Origin: Mayamaea pseudoterrestris
Taxonomy: Eukaryota > Bacillariophyta > Bacillariophyceae > Sellaphorales > Sellaphoraceae
Assembly (NCBI GenBank): GCA_027923505.1
Contig: BROI01000002.1
Span: 1,798,001 to 1,862,000 of the forward strand
Reading direction: 5' to 3'
DNA: 64,000 nt
How positions within the stretch are numbered: position 1 is the first letter of the stretch; each line of letters starts with the position of its first letter. The notes beneath the pieces were generated by a model, which saw nothing but the letters and a program-made list of their open reading frames with translations, had not been told where the DNA came from and made no database searches. The position numbers were made by a program, and so were the translations under genes. Positions 10,570-22,956 of this stretch are shown here, piece by piece.

Positions 10570-13078
10570 AGAAGCTGAACCCCAATCTGCCTGCCAGCCA
10601 CCACCACCAACCCCACCCAACCCCGGTCATTTTACTAAAGGGTTTGAAGGTATACCATTAAATTGCATATCCTGCATCCTTTATACATGCCTAGTAACCG
10701 CAGAGACTCAGTTTGAAGCTGGCTGGCACATTCCTATGGCTTTTGAGTGTGTTTGTTTTGAATAGCTGAAACCATGGCTGAACCCAACCCCGGTCATTTT
10801 ACTGGAGGGTTTGAAGATATACCATTGAATGGATTGCAGATCCTGCATCCTTTGAGCATTCCTAGCAACCGCAGTGCCCCATATTGAAGCTGGATGGCCC
10901 ATGGCTATGGCTATTGAGTGTGTTTGTAATTGAGTAGCTGAAACCATTGCTGAACCAACCCTGGTCATTTTCCTGGAGGGTTTGAAGGTATACCATTGAA
11001 TGGATTGCACATCCTGCATCTTTAATTCATGCCTAGCAATCATAGAGACTCAGAAGACTCATATTGAAGCCGGCTGGCTCATGGCTATGGCTACTGAGTG
11101 TGTCTGTATTTAATTATAGCTGAAATTATTGCTGAACCCAACCCTGGTCATTTTACTGGAGGGTTTGAAGGTATACGGATGAATGGATTGCACATCCTGG
11201 ATCTTTAATCCATGCCTAGCAACCGCAAAGACTCATATTGAAGCTGGATGGCCCGTGGCTATGGCTATTGAGTGTGTTTGAATAGCTGTAACCCATGAGC
11301 CTGCCAGCCACCACAAATCCCCACCCAACCCCGGTCATTTTACTGGAGGGTTTGAAGGTATACCATTGAATGGATTGCACATCCTGGATCTTTAATCCAT
11401 GCCTAGCAACCGCAGAGACTCATATTGAAGCAGGCTGGCTCATGGCTATGGCTATTGAGTGTGTTTATATTTGAGTAGCTGAAACCATGGCTGAACCCAA
11501 CCCCGGTCATTTTATTGGAGGGTTTGAAGGTATACCAATGAATGGATTGCACATCCTGCATCCTTTATTCGTGCCTAGCAACCGCAGAGACTCAGATTAA
11601 AGCTGACTGGTACATGCCTACAATATGGCTATTGAGTGTGTTTATATTTGAGTATCTGGACCCATGCCAAACCCAACCCCGGTCATGTTACTGCAGGAGT
11701 TGTAGGTATACCATTGAATGGATTGCACATCCTGCATCCTTCAAGCATTCCTAGCAACCGCAGAGACTCATATTGAAGCTGGATGGCCCAAGGCTATGGC
11801 TATTGAGTGTGTTTGAATAGCTGAAACCATGTGTCTGCCAGACACCACCAAACCCCACACAACCCCTGTCATTTTACTGGAGGGTGTGAAGGTAAACCAT
11901 TGAACGGATTGCAAATCCTACATCCATTATCCTTGCCTTGCAACTGCAGAGACTCATATTGAAGCAGACTGGCTCATGGCTCTGGCTATTGAGTGTGTTT
12001 GTATCTGAATAGCTGAAACCATGGCTGAACCCAACCCCGGTCATTTTACTGGAGGGTTTGCAGGTATACCATTGAATGGATTGCACATCCTGCATCCTTT
12101 ATGCATGCCTAGCAACCGCAGAGACTCGTATTGAAGCTGGCTGGCACATGGCTATGGCTATTGAGTGTGTTTGAATAGCTGAAACCCATGTGCCTGCCAG
12201 CCACCACCAAACCCCACCCAACCCCGGTCATTTTACTGGAGGGTGTGAAGGTAAACCATTGAACGGATTGCACATCCTACATCCATAATCCATGCCTTGC
12301 AACTGCAGAGACTCATATTGAAGCTGGATGGCCCGAGGATAGGACTATTGAGTGTGTTTGTATTTTAATAGCTGAAACCATTGATGAACCCAACCCCAAT
12401 CATTTTACTGGAGGGTTTGAAGGTATACCATTGCATGGATTGCACATTCTGCATTCTTTATGCATGCTTAGCAACAGCAGATTCAGATTGAAGCTGGCTG
12501 GCACATGGTTATGTCTGTTGAGTGTGTTTATATTTGAGGAGCTGGACCCATGCCGAACCCAACCCCGGTCCTTTTCCTGGAGGAGTTGTAGGTATACCAT
12601 TGCATGGATTGCACATCCTGCATCCTTAATGCGTGCCTAGCAACCGCAGAGACACATATTTAAGCTGGCTGGCCCGTGGCTAGGGCTATTGAGTGTGTTT
12701 GTATCTGAGTAGCTGAAACCCATGCTGAAACTAACCCCGGTCATTTTCCTGGAGGGTTTGTAGGAAAAAATTTGAATGGATTGCACATCCTGCATCTTTA
12801 ATCCATGCCTAGCAACCGCAGAGACTCATATTGAAGCAGGCTGGCTCATGGCTATGGCTATTGAGTGTGTTTGTATTTGAGTAGCTGGACCCACGGCTGT
12901 ACCCAACCCCGTTCATTTTACTGGAGGGTTTGAAGGTATACCATTGAAAGGATTGCACATCCTGCATCCTTAAAGTATTTCTAGCAGCCGCAGGGACTCA
13001 TATTGAAGCTAGATGGCCCATGGCTATGGCTATTGAGTGTGTTTGACAGTGAATAGCTGAAACCCAGGTGCCTGCCAG
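10570..13078. repeat. Satellite B, left block: about 14 copies of a roughly 175-bp unit
   Basis: The landmark CCTAGCAAC (or close variant) recurs at about 10861, 11032, 11215, 11402, 11574 and 11750, a spacing of 171 to 187 bp. Units share GGTATACCATTGAATGG and ACTGGAGGGTTTGAAGG. Two variants alternate irregularly: one with a short spacer ending GAATAGCTGAAACC, and one with an inserted CCTGCCAGCCACCACCAAAC segment, which explains the length spread. The block ends abruptly at 13078, where satellite C begins. Confidence 0.95.
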
Positions 13079-15648
13079 CCAGCTCAGCGTCGTGGTCTGA
13101 CAAGCCCAAGGCTACAGAGACTCATTCCGAAATCAAAAGATCAGACTCATGCAACTTGAAAGTAACCTTGCAAAAACTTGGCTGCTCCAACAAGAAGCTC
13201 ATGCATGCTGTAATGTGCTCCACAAAGTTGATCTTTGATCAAGCTCAGCGCAGTATCTGGCAGGCTCCAAGGCTACAGGCACTTATTCTAGGAATCAAAA
13301 GATCCATCTCATGCATCATGAAAGTGACCTTGCAAGAGATGGCTGCTCCAACAAGGATCTCATGCATGCTGTAATGTGCTCCACAAAGTTTGATCAATGA
13401 TCAAGCTCAGTGCAGTGGTCTGGCAGGCTCCAAGGCTACAGACACTCATTCCGGGAACCAAAAGATCAGTCTCATGCAACACAAAAGCAACCTTGGAAGA
13501 CTTGGCTGCTCCAACAAGAAGCTCATGCATGCTGTAATGTGCTCCACAAAGTTGATCTATGATCAAGCTCAACTCAGTGGCCTGGCAGGCTCCAAGGATA
13601 CAGTCACTCATTCCGGGAATCAAAAGATCAGTCTCATGCAACATGAAAGTGACCTTGCAAAAACTTGGCTGCTCCAACAATGAGCTCATGCATGCTGTAG
13701 ATGCGCTCCACAAAGTTGATCTTTGATCAAGCTCAGCGCCTTGGTCTGACAACCCCAATGCTAAAGACACTCACTCCGGGAATCAAAATATCATTTTCTT
13801 GCAACTCGAAAGTAACCTTGCAAAAACTTGGCTGCTCCAACAAGGATCTCATGCATGCTGTAATGTGCTCCACAAAGGTAATTTTATGATCAAGCTCAGC
13901 GCCTTGGTCTGGCAGGCTCTAAGGATAAAGTCACTCAATCCGGGAATCAAACGATCTATTTTATGCAACATGAAAGTGACCTTGCAAGATTTGGCTGCTC
14001 CAACAAGGATCTCACACATGCTCTAAATGTGCTCCACAAACTTAATCCCTGATCAAGCTCAGTGCCTTGGTCTGACAACCCGAATGCTAAAGACACTCAT
14101 TCCAGGAATCAAAATATCAGTTTCATGCCACTTGCGCACAGACTCACTCACTCACTCACACACACGTAAAACTTTTAACTCACTGAGCCCATTCTGGGTC
14201 TGTGATATCACTTTCATGCAACATGTAAGTGACCTTGCAAGAGATGGCTGCTTCAACAAGGATCTCATGCATGCTGTTATGCGCTCCACAAACTTAATCC
14301 CTGATCAGGCTCAGCGCCTTGGTCTGGCAGGCTCCAATGCTACAAACACTCATTCCGGGAATCAAAAGATCAGTCTCATGCAACATGAAAGTGACCTTGC
14401 AAAACCTTGGCTGCTCCAACAAGGAGCTCATGCATGCTGTAAATGCGCTCCACAAAGTTAATCCATGATAAAGCTCAGCGTCATGGTCTGACAAGCCCAA
14501 GGCTACAGACACTCATTCCGGGAATCAAAAGATCATTTTCATGCAACATGAAAGTGACCTTGCAAAACCTTGGCTGCTCCAACAAGGAGCTCATGCATGC
14601 TGTAAATGCGCTCCACAAAGTTAATCCATGATAAAGCTCAGCGTTGTGGTTTGACAAGCCCAAGGCTACAGACACTCATTCTGGGAATCAAAAGATCAGA
14701 CTCATGCAACATGAAAGCAACCTTGCAAGACTTGGCTGGTCTAACAAGGAGCTCATGCATGCTGTTATGCGCTCCACTAAGTTTATTCATGATCAAGCTC
14801 AGCGCAGTGGTCTGGCAGGCTCTAATGCTACAGTCACTCATTCCGGGAATCAAAAGATCCATCTCATGCAACATGAAAGTGACCTTGCAAGAGATGGCTG
14901 CTTCAACAAGGATCTCATGCATGCTGTAATGTGCTCCACAAACTTAATCTATGTTCAAGCTCAGCGCAGTGGTCTGGCAGGCTCCAAGGATACAGTCACT
15001 CATTCCGGGAATCAAAAGATCCATCTTTTGCAACATGAAAGTGACCTTGCAAGACTTGGCTGCTTCATCAAGGAGCTCATGCATGCTGTAAATGCGCTCC
15101 ACGAAGTTAATCCCTGATCAGGCTCAGCGCCTTAATCTGACAACCCCAATGCTAAAGACACTCATTCCGGGTTTCAAAATATCAGTTTCATGCAACTTGA
15201 AAGTAACCTTGCAAAAACTTGGCTGCTCCAACAAGGATCTCAAGCATGCTGTTATGCGCACCACTAGGTTTATTCATGATCAAGCTCAGCACCTTGGTCT
15301 GGCGGGCTCCACGGCTACAGACACTCATTACAAGAATCAAAATATCAGTTTTATGCACTTGAAAGTAACCTTGCAAAAACTTGGCTGCTCCAACAAGGAT
15401 CTCATGCATGCTCTTGAGGTGCTCCACAAACTTAATCCCTGATCATGCTCAGTGCCTTGGTCTGACAACCCCAATGCTAAAGACTCTCATTCTGGGAATC
15501 ATAAATCAGTTTCATGCCACTTGAGGTAACCTTGCAAAAACGTGGCTGGTCCAACAAAGATCTCATGCATGCTGTTATGCGCTCCACTAAGTTGATCAAT
15601 GATCAAGCTCAGCGCAGTGGTCTGGCAGGCTCCAAGGCTAGAGACACT
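13079..15648. repeat. Satellite C, left segment: 161/162-bp units
   Basis: About 16 diverged copies of the unit containing AAGCTCATGCATGCTGTAAT and CATTCCGGGAATCAAAAGAT. Near 14137-14212 the array holds a roughly 75-bp non-satellite insert with ACTCACTCACTCACACACAC. Copies vary more here than in the central part of the array. The segment is interrupted at 15648 by an LTR element. Confidence 0.93.
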
Positions 15649-16539
15649 CATTATGACACGATGCAGCTCCAGTTCGTACGGCTGCAACGATTCCTCACCC
15701 TCTGTAGTCGGTTTCCAAGTGAGCGGGATGATCAGTCCTTTACCTTGGTTTATCCTACAGGGGTCTTATCCTACAAAACGCTAGTTGATTAAGCAGTTCT
15801 CTAGAAAGTGAGTTGATTTACGATCGGTCGAGAAAGAGCGATTGATCAGATGGCTCTTTCAAGACCATTCACGATAGTGAATACTAATCTTGTTTAATCG
15901 TGCCTGCGGCTGGCACACATGCAATATTTCAATGACGTAGTTGTGAGTAGATGTCTTTTCTGGTACCGCAACGGAGGTTCGAGTACTATGCTCGTGCGCC
16001 CCCGGCGACGTCTAGGTTCGCGTCAAGCGACTGGACTAGATCGTCATTGTGACACTCCCCTTGTAGGTGTGCCAGGACAGGTGTAAGCTCAATGAGCTCC
16101 CCTGGAGTCGGCTCCCCTTGAGGCAGTGACGGGTCCATAAGGTAGAATTCGAGTTCTCCAGGATCCAAGGTTTCGCCACGCCAGAACAGTAATGGTTTGA
16201 GTAGGGGCCATGCGTCGATGTAGGGTAGGTATTTGGTAAGCGCGTCGGAAGCGTTTTCCTTGCCAGCAATCTTGACGAACTTGATAATTCGGCTGCTACA
16301 CACACGGATACGGTGATATGCGAGGGCATTGTGGCGCTTGGTGAGTGTGGATGTAGGCACTGTACACTGCGTGATGACTGATTGGTTATCACCGAGTAGC
16401 CATGATGAGGACTCGATGGGAACACCCATTGCCATGAGTGACGCGCGTATGCCTAGGATATGGTCGGTTGCAACGCGTCCGCTCATGAGTTCAGAGCCAA
16501 AGGTCGCGTGTTCGACGGTATCTTGAAGTTTGGCAAAGT

Positions 16540-17150
16540 GTGCTCAACTTGTTGATCTCGCCATGCTGTAATCACGCTCCACAAAGAGTTGATCTATATG
16601 ATCAAGCTCAAGCGCAGTCGGTCTGGCGGGCTCCAAAGCTACAGAACAATCATTCCATCAAAAGATCAAACTCTTGCATGCGAGTGACACAAGACTTGAG
16701 TTGGTCCTACAAGCTCATGCATGCTGTAATGTGCTCCACCGAAGTGGATCAGTGGTCAATCTCAGCTGAGTGGTCTGGCAGGCTCCAAGGCTGAACATCA
16801 TTCAGGATCAAAGAAACAAACTCTTGCAACATAAGAAGATGACCTTACAGACTTGGCTGCTGCAACAAAGGAGCTATGCATGTGCTGTAATGCAGCTCTA
16901 AAGTTGATCTATGAAGTCAAGCTCGGCCAGTGGTCTGGCAGACTCAAGCTGACAATCATTCCAGGAATCGATCAAACCCAACAACCTAACTTGGCTGCTC
17001 AAACAACTTATGCCTCGTGCGCCGCAAGTTGATCCTATGATCATGCTGAGCGAAACGCCTTGAGCAACAACCAAGGCTACAGACAAATCATTCGGGAATT
17101 AAAAGATCAAACACATGCAACTTGTAAGTGACCTTGCAAGACTTGGCTGC
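16540..17150. repeat. Degraded satellite C sequence within the LTR fossil
   Basis: Several satellite C units can be followed (CTCATGCATGCTGTAATG, TGGTCTGGCAGGCTCC), but with many small indels compared with the neighbouring array. They lie between copia-derived segments, so satellite and retroelement are interleaved. Either real rearrangement or a poor consensus could explain this. Confidence 0.75.
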
Positions 17151-17569
17151 TGCACAACTCGCCCGGGCATTTCTTGGCGAAAGGCGTCGTTCCAGCGAGC
17201 GATTCGACAACCACTTCTTGCGCGTCGCGTCGGGGACTGTTTACGCCGTATATCTCCGTCCGACAAGGCATTCTCAAGTGAACCGCGGTGCTCTACGTTG
17301 CTGTGATCGTTCGTCAGTTTCGTATGCGAACTCGACTGGCTACGCTGCGCTCTTGCGCTTTCAGCGTTCTTCCCGTCAAGTACATCGTGTGCATTTCCTT
17401 GAAGCATTCGTGGGCCGACCCGTCCTTGTAACGCGAATGATCGGGGATGCAGTTGGCGACTTTGCAGTATAGTGATGATGTCGAATGCTGTGGCTTCTTG
17501 CGCTTTGAATACCTCGGGAGATCTTGGTGGCTTGTCCAGGTTGAAATCGATCGAAGACTTCGATCCTTG

Positions 17570-17990
17570 TTCTGACAGCCCAATGCTAAGACACTCATTC
17601 AGGAATCAAAACATCAGTTTTCATGCCACTTGCGCACAGACTCACTCACTCACTCACACACGTAAAACTTTTAACTCACTGGGCCCATTCTGGTCTGTGA
17701 CACTCATGCAACATTAAGTGACCTGCAAAGATGGCTGCTTCAACAGGATCTCATGTATGTATTATCATGAAAGCTCCACAAACTTAATCCCTGATCAGGC
17801 TCAGCGCCTTGGTCTGGCAGCTCCAATACTGCAAACACTCATTCGGGAATCAAAAAAGATCCGTCTCATGCAACATGAAAGTGACCTTGCAAAACCTTGG
17901 CTGCTCCAACAAGGAGCTCATGCATGCTGTAAATGCGCTCCACAAAGTTAATCCATGATAAAGCTCAGCGCCTTGGTTTGACAACCCACG
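17570..17990. repeat. Second copy of the 14.05-14.45 kb satellite C segment
   Basis: This stretch repeats the 14045-14455 region, including its unusual insert with ACTCACTCACTCACACACGT. The insert is otherwise absent from the array, so the two stretches are one segmental duplication rather than independent satellite units. The copy here is slightly shortened by scattered small gaps. Confidence 0.8.
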
Positions 17991-18509
17991 GACTTCCAAA
18001 TGTGTAGATTGAAGCCTCGGACGGAAATGAACGCGAGGATGTCCGCTGCCAATGTAGTGTCAACGAAAGGGAGAGTGGTCGTCACCAGCGCCCGAGAGAG
18101 TTGATTGTAAAGACCAAGACTGTGTGATCTGACACGATGCAGCTCCAGTTCGTACGGCTGCAACGATTCCTCACCCTCTGTAGTCGGTTTCCAAGTGAGC
18201 GGGATGATCAGTCCTTTACCTTGGTTTATCCTACAGGGGTCTTATCCTACAAAACGCTAGTTGATTAAGCAGTTCTCTAGAAAGTGAGTTGATTTACGAT
18301 CGGTCGAGAAAGAGCGATTGATCAGATGGCTCTTTCAAGACCATTCACGATAGTGAATACTAATCTTGTTTAAGCTTGCCTGCTGGCTGGCACATGCAAT
18401 ATTTCAATGACGTAGTTGTGAGTAGATGTCTTTTCTCCATGATCGAAAGCTCAGCGCAGTGGTCTGGCGGCTCCAAGCGACTGGACTAGATCGTCATTGT
18501 GACACATTA

Positions 18510-19676
18510 CAGGAATCAAAAGATCCATCTTATGCAACATGAAACTGACCTTGCAAATACTTGGCTGCTCCAACAAGGAGATCATGCATGCTGTAAATGC
18601 GCTCCACAAAGTTAATCCCTGATCAGGCTCAGCACCTTGGTCTGACAACCCCAAGGCTAAAGACACTCATTCCGGGAATCAAAAGATCAGTTTCATGCAA
18701 CATGAAAGTGACCTTGCAAAACCTTGGCTGCTCCAACAAGGAGCTCATGCATGCTGTAAATGCGCTCCACAAAGTTAATCCATGATAAAGCTCAGCGTCG
18801 TGGTCTGACAAGCCCAAGGCTACAGACACTCATTCCGGGAATCAAAAGAGCAGACTCATGCAACATGAAAGCAACCTTGCAAGACTTGGCTGGTCCAACA
18901 AGGAGCTCATGCATGCTGTTATGCGCTCCACTAATTTTATTCATGATCAAGATTAGCGCAGTGGTCTGGCAGGCTCTAATGCTACAGACACTCAATCAGG
19001 TATTCAAAAGATCAGTCTCATGCAACACCAAAGTGACCTTGCAAGACTTGGCTGCTCCAACAAGAAGCTCATGCATGCTGTAATATGCTCCACAAAATTG
19101 ATCTCTGATCAAGCTCAGCGCAGTGTCTGGCAGGCTCCAAGGCTACAGTCACTCATTCCGGGAATCAAAAGATCCATCTTCTGCAACATGAAAGTGACCT
19201 TGCAAGAGATGGCTGCTCCAACAAGGACCTCATGCATGCTGTAATGTGCTCCACAAAGTTTGATCAATGATCAAGGTCAGCGTAGTGGTCTGGCAGGCTC
19301 CAAGGCTACAGACACTCATTCCGGGAATCAAAAGATCAGTCTCATGCAACACAAAAGTGACCTTACAAGACTTGGCTGCTCCAACAAGAAGCTCATGCAT
19401 GCTGTAGATGTGCTCCACAAAGTTATTCTATGATCAAGCTCAGCGCAATGGTCTGGCAGGCTCCAAGGCTACAGACACTCATACCGGGAATCAAAAGATC
19501 AGTCTTATGCAACATGATAGTGACCTTGCAAGACTTAGTTGCTCCAACAAGAAGCTCATGCATGCTGTAAATGCGCTCCACTAAGTTTTTTCATGATCAG
19601 GCTCAGCGCCTTGGTCTGGCAGGCTCCAATGCTAAAGTCATTCATTCTGGGAATCAAAAGATCAGTCTCATGCAAC
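18510..19676. repeat. Satellite C segment between the LTR fossil and the LINE
   Basis: About seven 161/162-bp units in the same orientation as the flanking segments. The last unit is cut after AGTCTCATGCAAC, which is the target duplication of the LINE that follows. Confidence 0.92.
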
Positions 19677-22600
19677 CCGGTCCTCCTCATGGCAACAGGA
19701 GCAACCATAATTCTTGCCATTTACGCTATAGTATACCGCTTGTTTAATGTTTATACCTACAACAGTGTTGTAAAGAGACCATTTATAGTCCAGTAAGTGG
19801 TCCCGCCACGTTCCTTTCGGCCCCGGCCGCTTCGTCGAAACAACACTCCCCAGCGCTCGATTTGGTGAGCGACTGCCATGAGCAACGGCGGAGGCCGTTT
19901 CGATGGACAGCAGGTCTCGATCAACCTCGGCACGTATAACATTCAATCCGGACGTGCTGGCAGGCTGGAGAGCGCATTGCGCGTGATGCAACAGATGAAT
20001 TTGGACATTGGCATCCTTACGGAGGCCAAGCTCACTGGTGGTATACACACGCGGTTCTCGTCAGGGTACCATGTGTACGCCACTGAGGCACGTTCACCTC
20101 ATCAAGGGGGCGTCGCTTTGGTCTTTCGAGATTCGGATTATTGGCAAGTCGAATCGGTTCTTAAACACGGTCCTAATGTTATCAGCTGTGAACTGGTAAC
20201 AGGTCGACGACGAATTCCCCTCGTCGGTGTTTATCTTCCGCCCGACGATGTCACAACTATTGAATATCTTCAAGCTGCATTGGACCGGTTTCCCAATGGA
20301 AACCCAATTGTGCTGGGCGACTTAAATGTTGCCCTTGCGTCCCCGAGGGACGCCCACGGTGCCGACATCGCGGGTACAGTCAGTGCCAATGGACTCGAGG
20401 ATATGCTGCCGCATTTCAAGTCGCGCCCGTCTTTTCGACATGGCAAGACTTGGAGCATGATACGCAATGGGTGTCGTATAGACTCCCGTTGCGATTATAT
20501 TTTGGGCCATGACCGTCGCATGTTTATGAACGTGCAGATCAAGGATCCAAGATGCTTCAGCTTGGACCATTTCATGGTTTGGGCTCAGATGCTGTCGGCT
20601 CCGCAACGGAGCCATCGACACTACCTACAAGGTAGAAAGCAATTTCCACTGCGGCCGCAAAGGCCGCAGCCGAAGGCGGATGTCTGGTTTGGGGAGCTGG
20701 CGAAGGAAAAGATGGTCATCACTCGGGAGACTCGGGTGCGGACATCATGGATTTCTGATGCTACCTGGCAGTTAATTGACACGCGAGCCTCGCTCCGACG
20801 TCAACCAAACTGCGATCAGACAGAAGCTAGGAGACTGGCACGGCAAATACGCGCTGGCATTAAAGCCGACCGTAAAGCCCGGGTGAGGTCAGCTGGTGCT
20901 GACATTGAAGCTCGGCTTGCCGCCAAGGATCCTAAGGGGGCATGGGAGCGAATCAAGGCATGGTATAACCATGCTGGAGACCGCCCCAGCAAACCCTCTC
21001 GTCTCGATGTGCAGACCGTCTCGCGCGAATTTGCTGATTTATATCGGCAGGTGCCTCCTCCAGGTGATCCAATTCCTGTGATGATTGCACCATTTCGCGT
21101 TCGCGACCATCTGCCTTCCGAGAAGGAAATTGCGTCGGCCGTCACATGCCTTCGAGCTGGCAAATCGCCAGGTCCGTCCGGGCTGCGTGCAGAGGACCTC
21201 AAGGAGTGGCTTGCAGCATCACAAAGGGAAGAATTCCCAAGCCGGCGTAACTGGGACAAGGTAATTGGCCTAGTTCAACACGCATTTATGACGGGTGAAA
21301 TCCCTGAAGAAATGACGTGGTCCGTTTTGGTTCTCATCCCAAAGGGCAGCGGAGGCCATCGGGGGATTGGACTATTGGACGTTATTTGGAAAGTGATCTC
21401 AAGCATTATTAATGCTCGGCTCAACTCGGCAATTAGCTTCCATGACTCTCTCCACGGGTTTCGACCTAAACGTGGCACAACTACCGCTATCCTAGAAGCA
21501 AAGCTCCTCCAGCAACTTGCTGCAATTGAGCAGTCGCCGCTTTACGAGATCTTCATTGACCTCCAAAAAGCATACGACACGCTGGATCGCAACAGAACAT
21601 TGGAGATACTGAAAGGATATGGAGTTGGACCGCAGGTGTGCCAGTTGCTCCGTAACTTTTGGGACCGGCAGCAGGTGGTGGCGAGGCTAGGTGGATTTCA
21701 TGGGGAGCCGTTCGCGGCTCGCCGTGGCGTCACACAAGGGGATATTGTCTCGCCTACCATTTTCAATATTGTGGTCGATGCAGTTGTCCGGTATTGGCTT
21801 TCGCTGATTTCGGACAATAATGACGATGTTTTGGAGGGTCTTGTGCAGGGCTTTTGCAGACGATGGCCTCCTAGCATCACGCTCGCATGAATTTCTACAG
21901 GCGGCTTTTAGCTGCTTGGTGGAATTATTTGAGCACATCGGACTTAAAACGAACACAAAAAAAAACCAAAGTGATGACTTGCTACCCTGGCTACATTAGT
22001 GGTCAAATTTCCGATCTTGCGTACAAGAGACGAATGACAGGGGAGGGAGATTCTTTTCGCGATCGGCTACGCCGACGCGTGAGCTGCCCGGAGTGCAGCA
22101 AGGATCTCTCTGCAGGTTCACTCCAACAGCATATGCGGACGCAGCATGGAATGGAAGGTGTCTTCTTTGAGGATCCACCCGCCCATGGCCCTCCTGCTGA
22201 ATACCGCATTAGCTTCCCACGGTACGCCACAAAAGTCCACTGCCCGGTGGACGGATGTGCTGGGACAGCTACGACGCGATCCAATCTCCGCTGCCATTTT
22301 CAGTACAAACATGTCACTGACAGGATTGTTATCCTGGAGGAAGGCTCCACTGCGCTACCACGCTGTGAACTCTGCGACATGTTTGTGCCATATTCCGCTC
22401 TGAACACCGGCCACCAAACCACAGCATGCTGTCGGGAGGGTGCTGTCCGGAAACAGCAGCGGCACGCAGCTGAGGATGCCCGCCGCGCACGTGAAGTTGT
22501 CTTCACCCTGCTGTAGTCGGTTCCGTAATTTCATTGTGTACTTGGGCCGCCCATTGAACAGTTTGCCTAGTGGGATTGAAGTCAGCGCTGCACAACCCAA

Positions 22601-22956
22601 GCCAATCGTTTTTGCCAGGCTGTGCAATCGTTTGAATCGTGGAAGGATCATCAGTCGAAGCTAGGCTTGTCATGGCTTGGTCTTGATGTTCAATAATTTA
22701 AACTCTGGCGTGATGCCTGGGGGTGCCGATGGAGAGCATGCATTCCGCATACCAGGCCTGTCTTTGAATTAATCGCGAGCGTGTCATCTCGCAACACCTG
22801 CAGCGCCTGGCAATGGCCATCCAGGGTTAGTTTAGGATAGACATAAAACAAGTACTATAAGCGTCAGAGCCTAGGAAGGGGGAAGGCCGCTGAAGCGAGG
22901 TTGATACCTCACGATCTTCAAGCCTCGCCCTTCTGGAGGCCAGTTAAACAACAACA
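19677..22956 (+). mobile_element. APE-type LINE (non-LTR retrotransposon) inserted in satellite C
   Basis: The insert of about 3.28 kb is flanked by the 13-bp duplication AGTCTCATGCAAC (19664-19676 and 22957-22969) and ends with an AAC-rich tail (TTAAACAACAACA), as expected for target-primed reverse transcription. It splits one satellite C unit. It codes for an apurinic-type endonuclease and reverse transcriptase (19878-21890), then a shifted continuation to about 22516 with Cys/His fingers. The first 200 bp are non-coding. The perfect target duplication implies recent insertion, but the coding region is already shifted twice, so this copy is probably inactive. The clade is not settled. Confidence 0.95.
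19878..22516 (+). pseudogene. LINE polyprotein: endonuclease, reverse transcriptase, C2H2-like fingers; frame-shifted
   Basis: The main frame 19878-21890 (670 codons) starts with an endonuclease-exonuclease-phosphatase domain: GTYNIQSGR (Asn 21), LTEAKL (Glu 49), VGVYLPP, VLGDLNVA, DYILGHD and SLDHFMV keep the usual catalytic Asn, Glu, Asp and His. The reverse transcriptase follows (LVLIPKG, LHGFRPKRGT, FIDLQKAYDT, RRGVTQGDIVSP). The frame is lost just before the FADD box: GCAGACGATGGC at about 21857 encodes ADDG only in another frame. A second shift occurs at the A-run 21957-21965, after which the frame 21887-22516 continues. That part has Cys/His pairs (CPECSKDL with HMRTQH; CPVDGC with HFQYKH; CELCDMF). 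A YLGRPL motif, common after LINE reverse transcriptases, appears at about 22540 in yet another frame. Confidence 0.9.

Larger units (their letters stand above)
15654..18504 (-). mobile_element. Ty1/copia-type LTR retrotransposon fossil inside satellite C
   Basis: The element lies on the minus strand. Its two LTRs are 15654-16054 (downstream) and 18130-18504 (upstream); the shared part is nearly identical over about 307 bp and the ends are TG...CA. A 5-bp target duplication CATTA sits at 15649-15653 and 18505-18509. A purine-rich tract (AAGGGGAG) abuts the downstream LTR. The recognisable coding remnant (about 15986-16540) is the C-terminal RNase H region typical of copia polyproteins, with LLGDNQSV, KRHNALAYHRIR and DALTKYL. 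At under 3 kb it is much shorter than a whole copia element, and satellite C sequence lies inside it. It is clearly broken, with many breaks. The similar LTRs suggest a fairly recent arrival. Confidence 0.8.
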
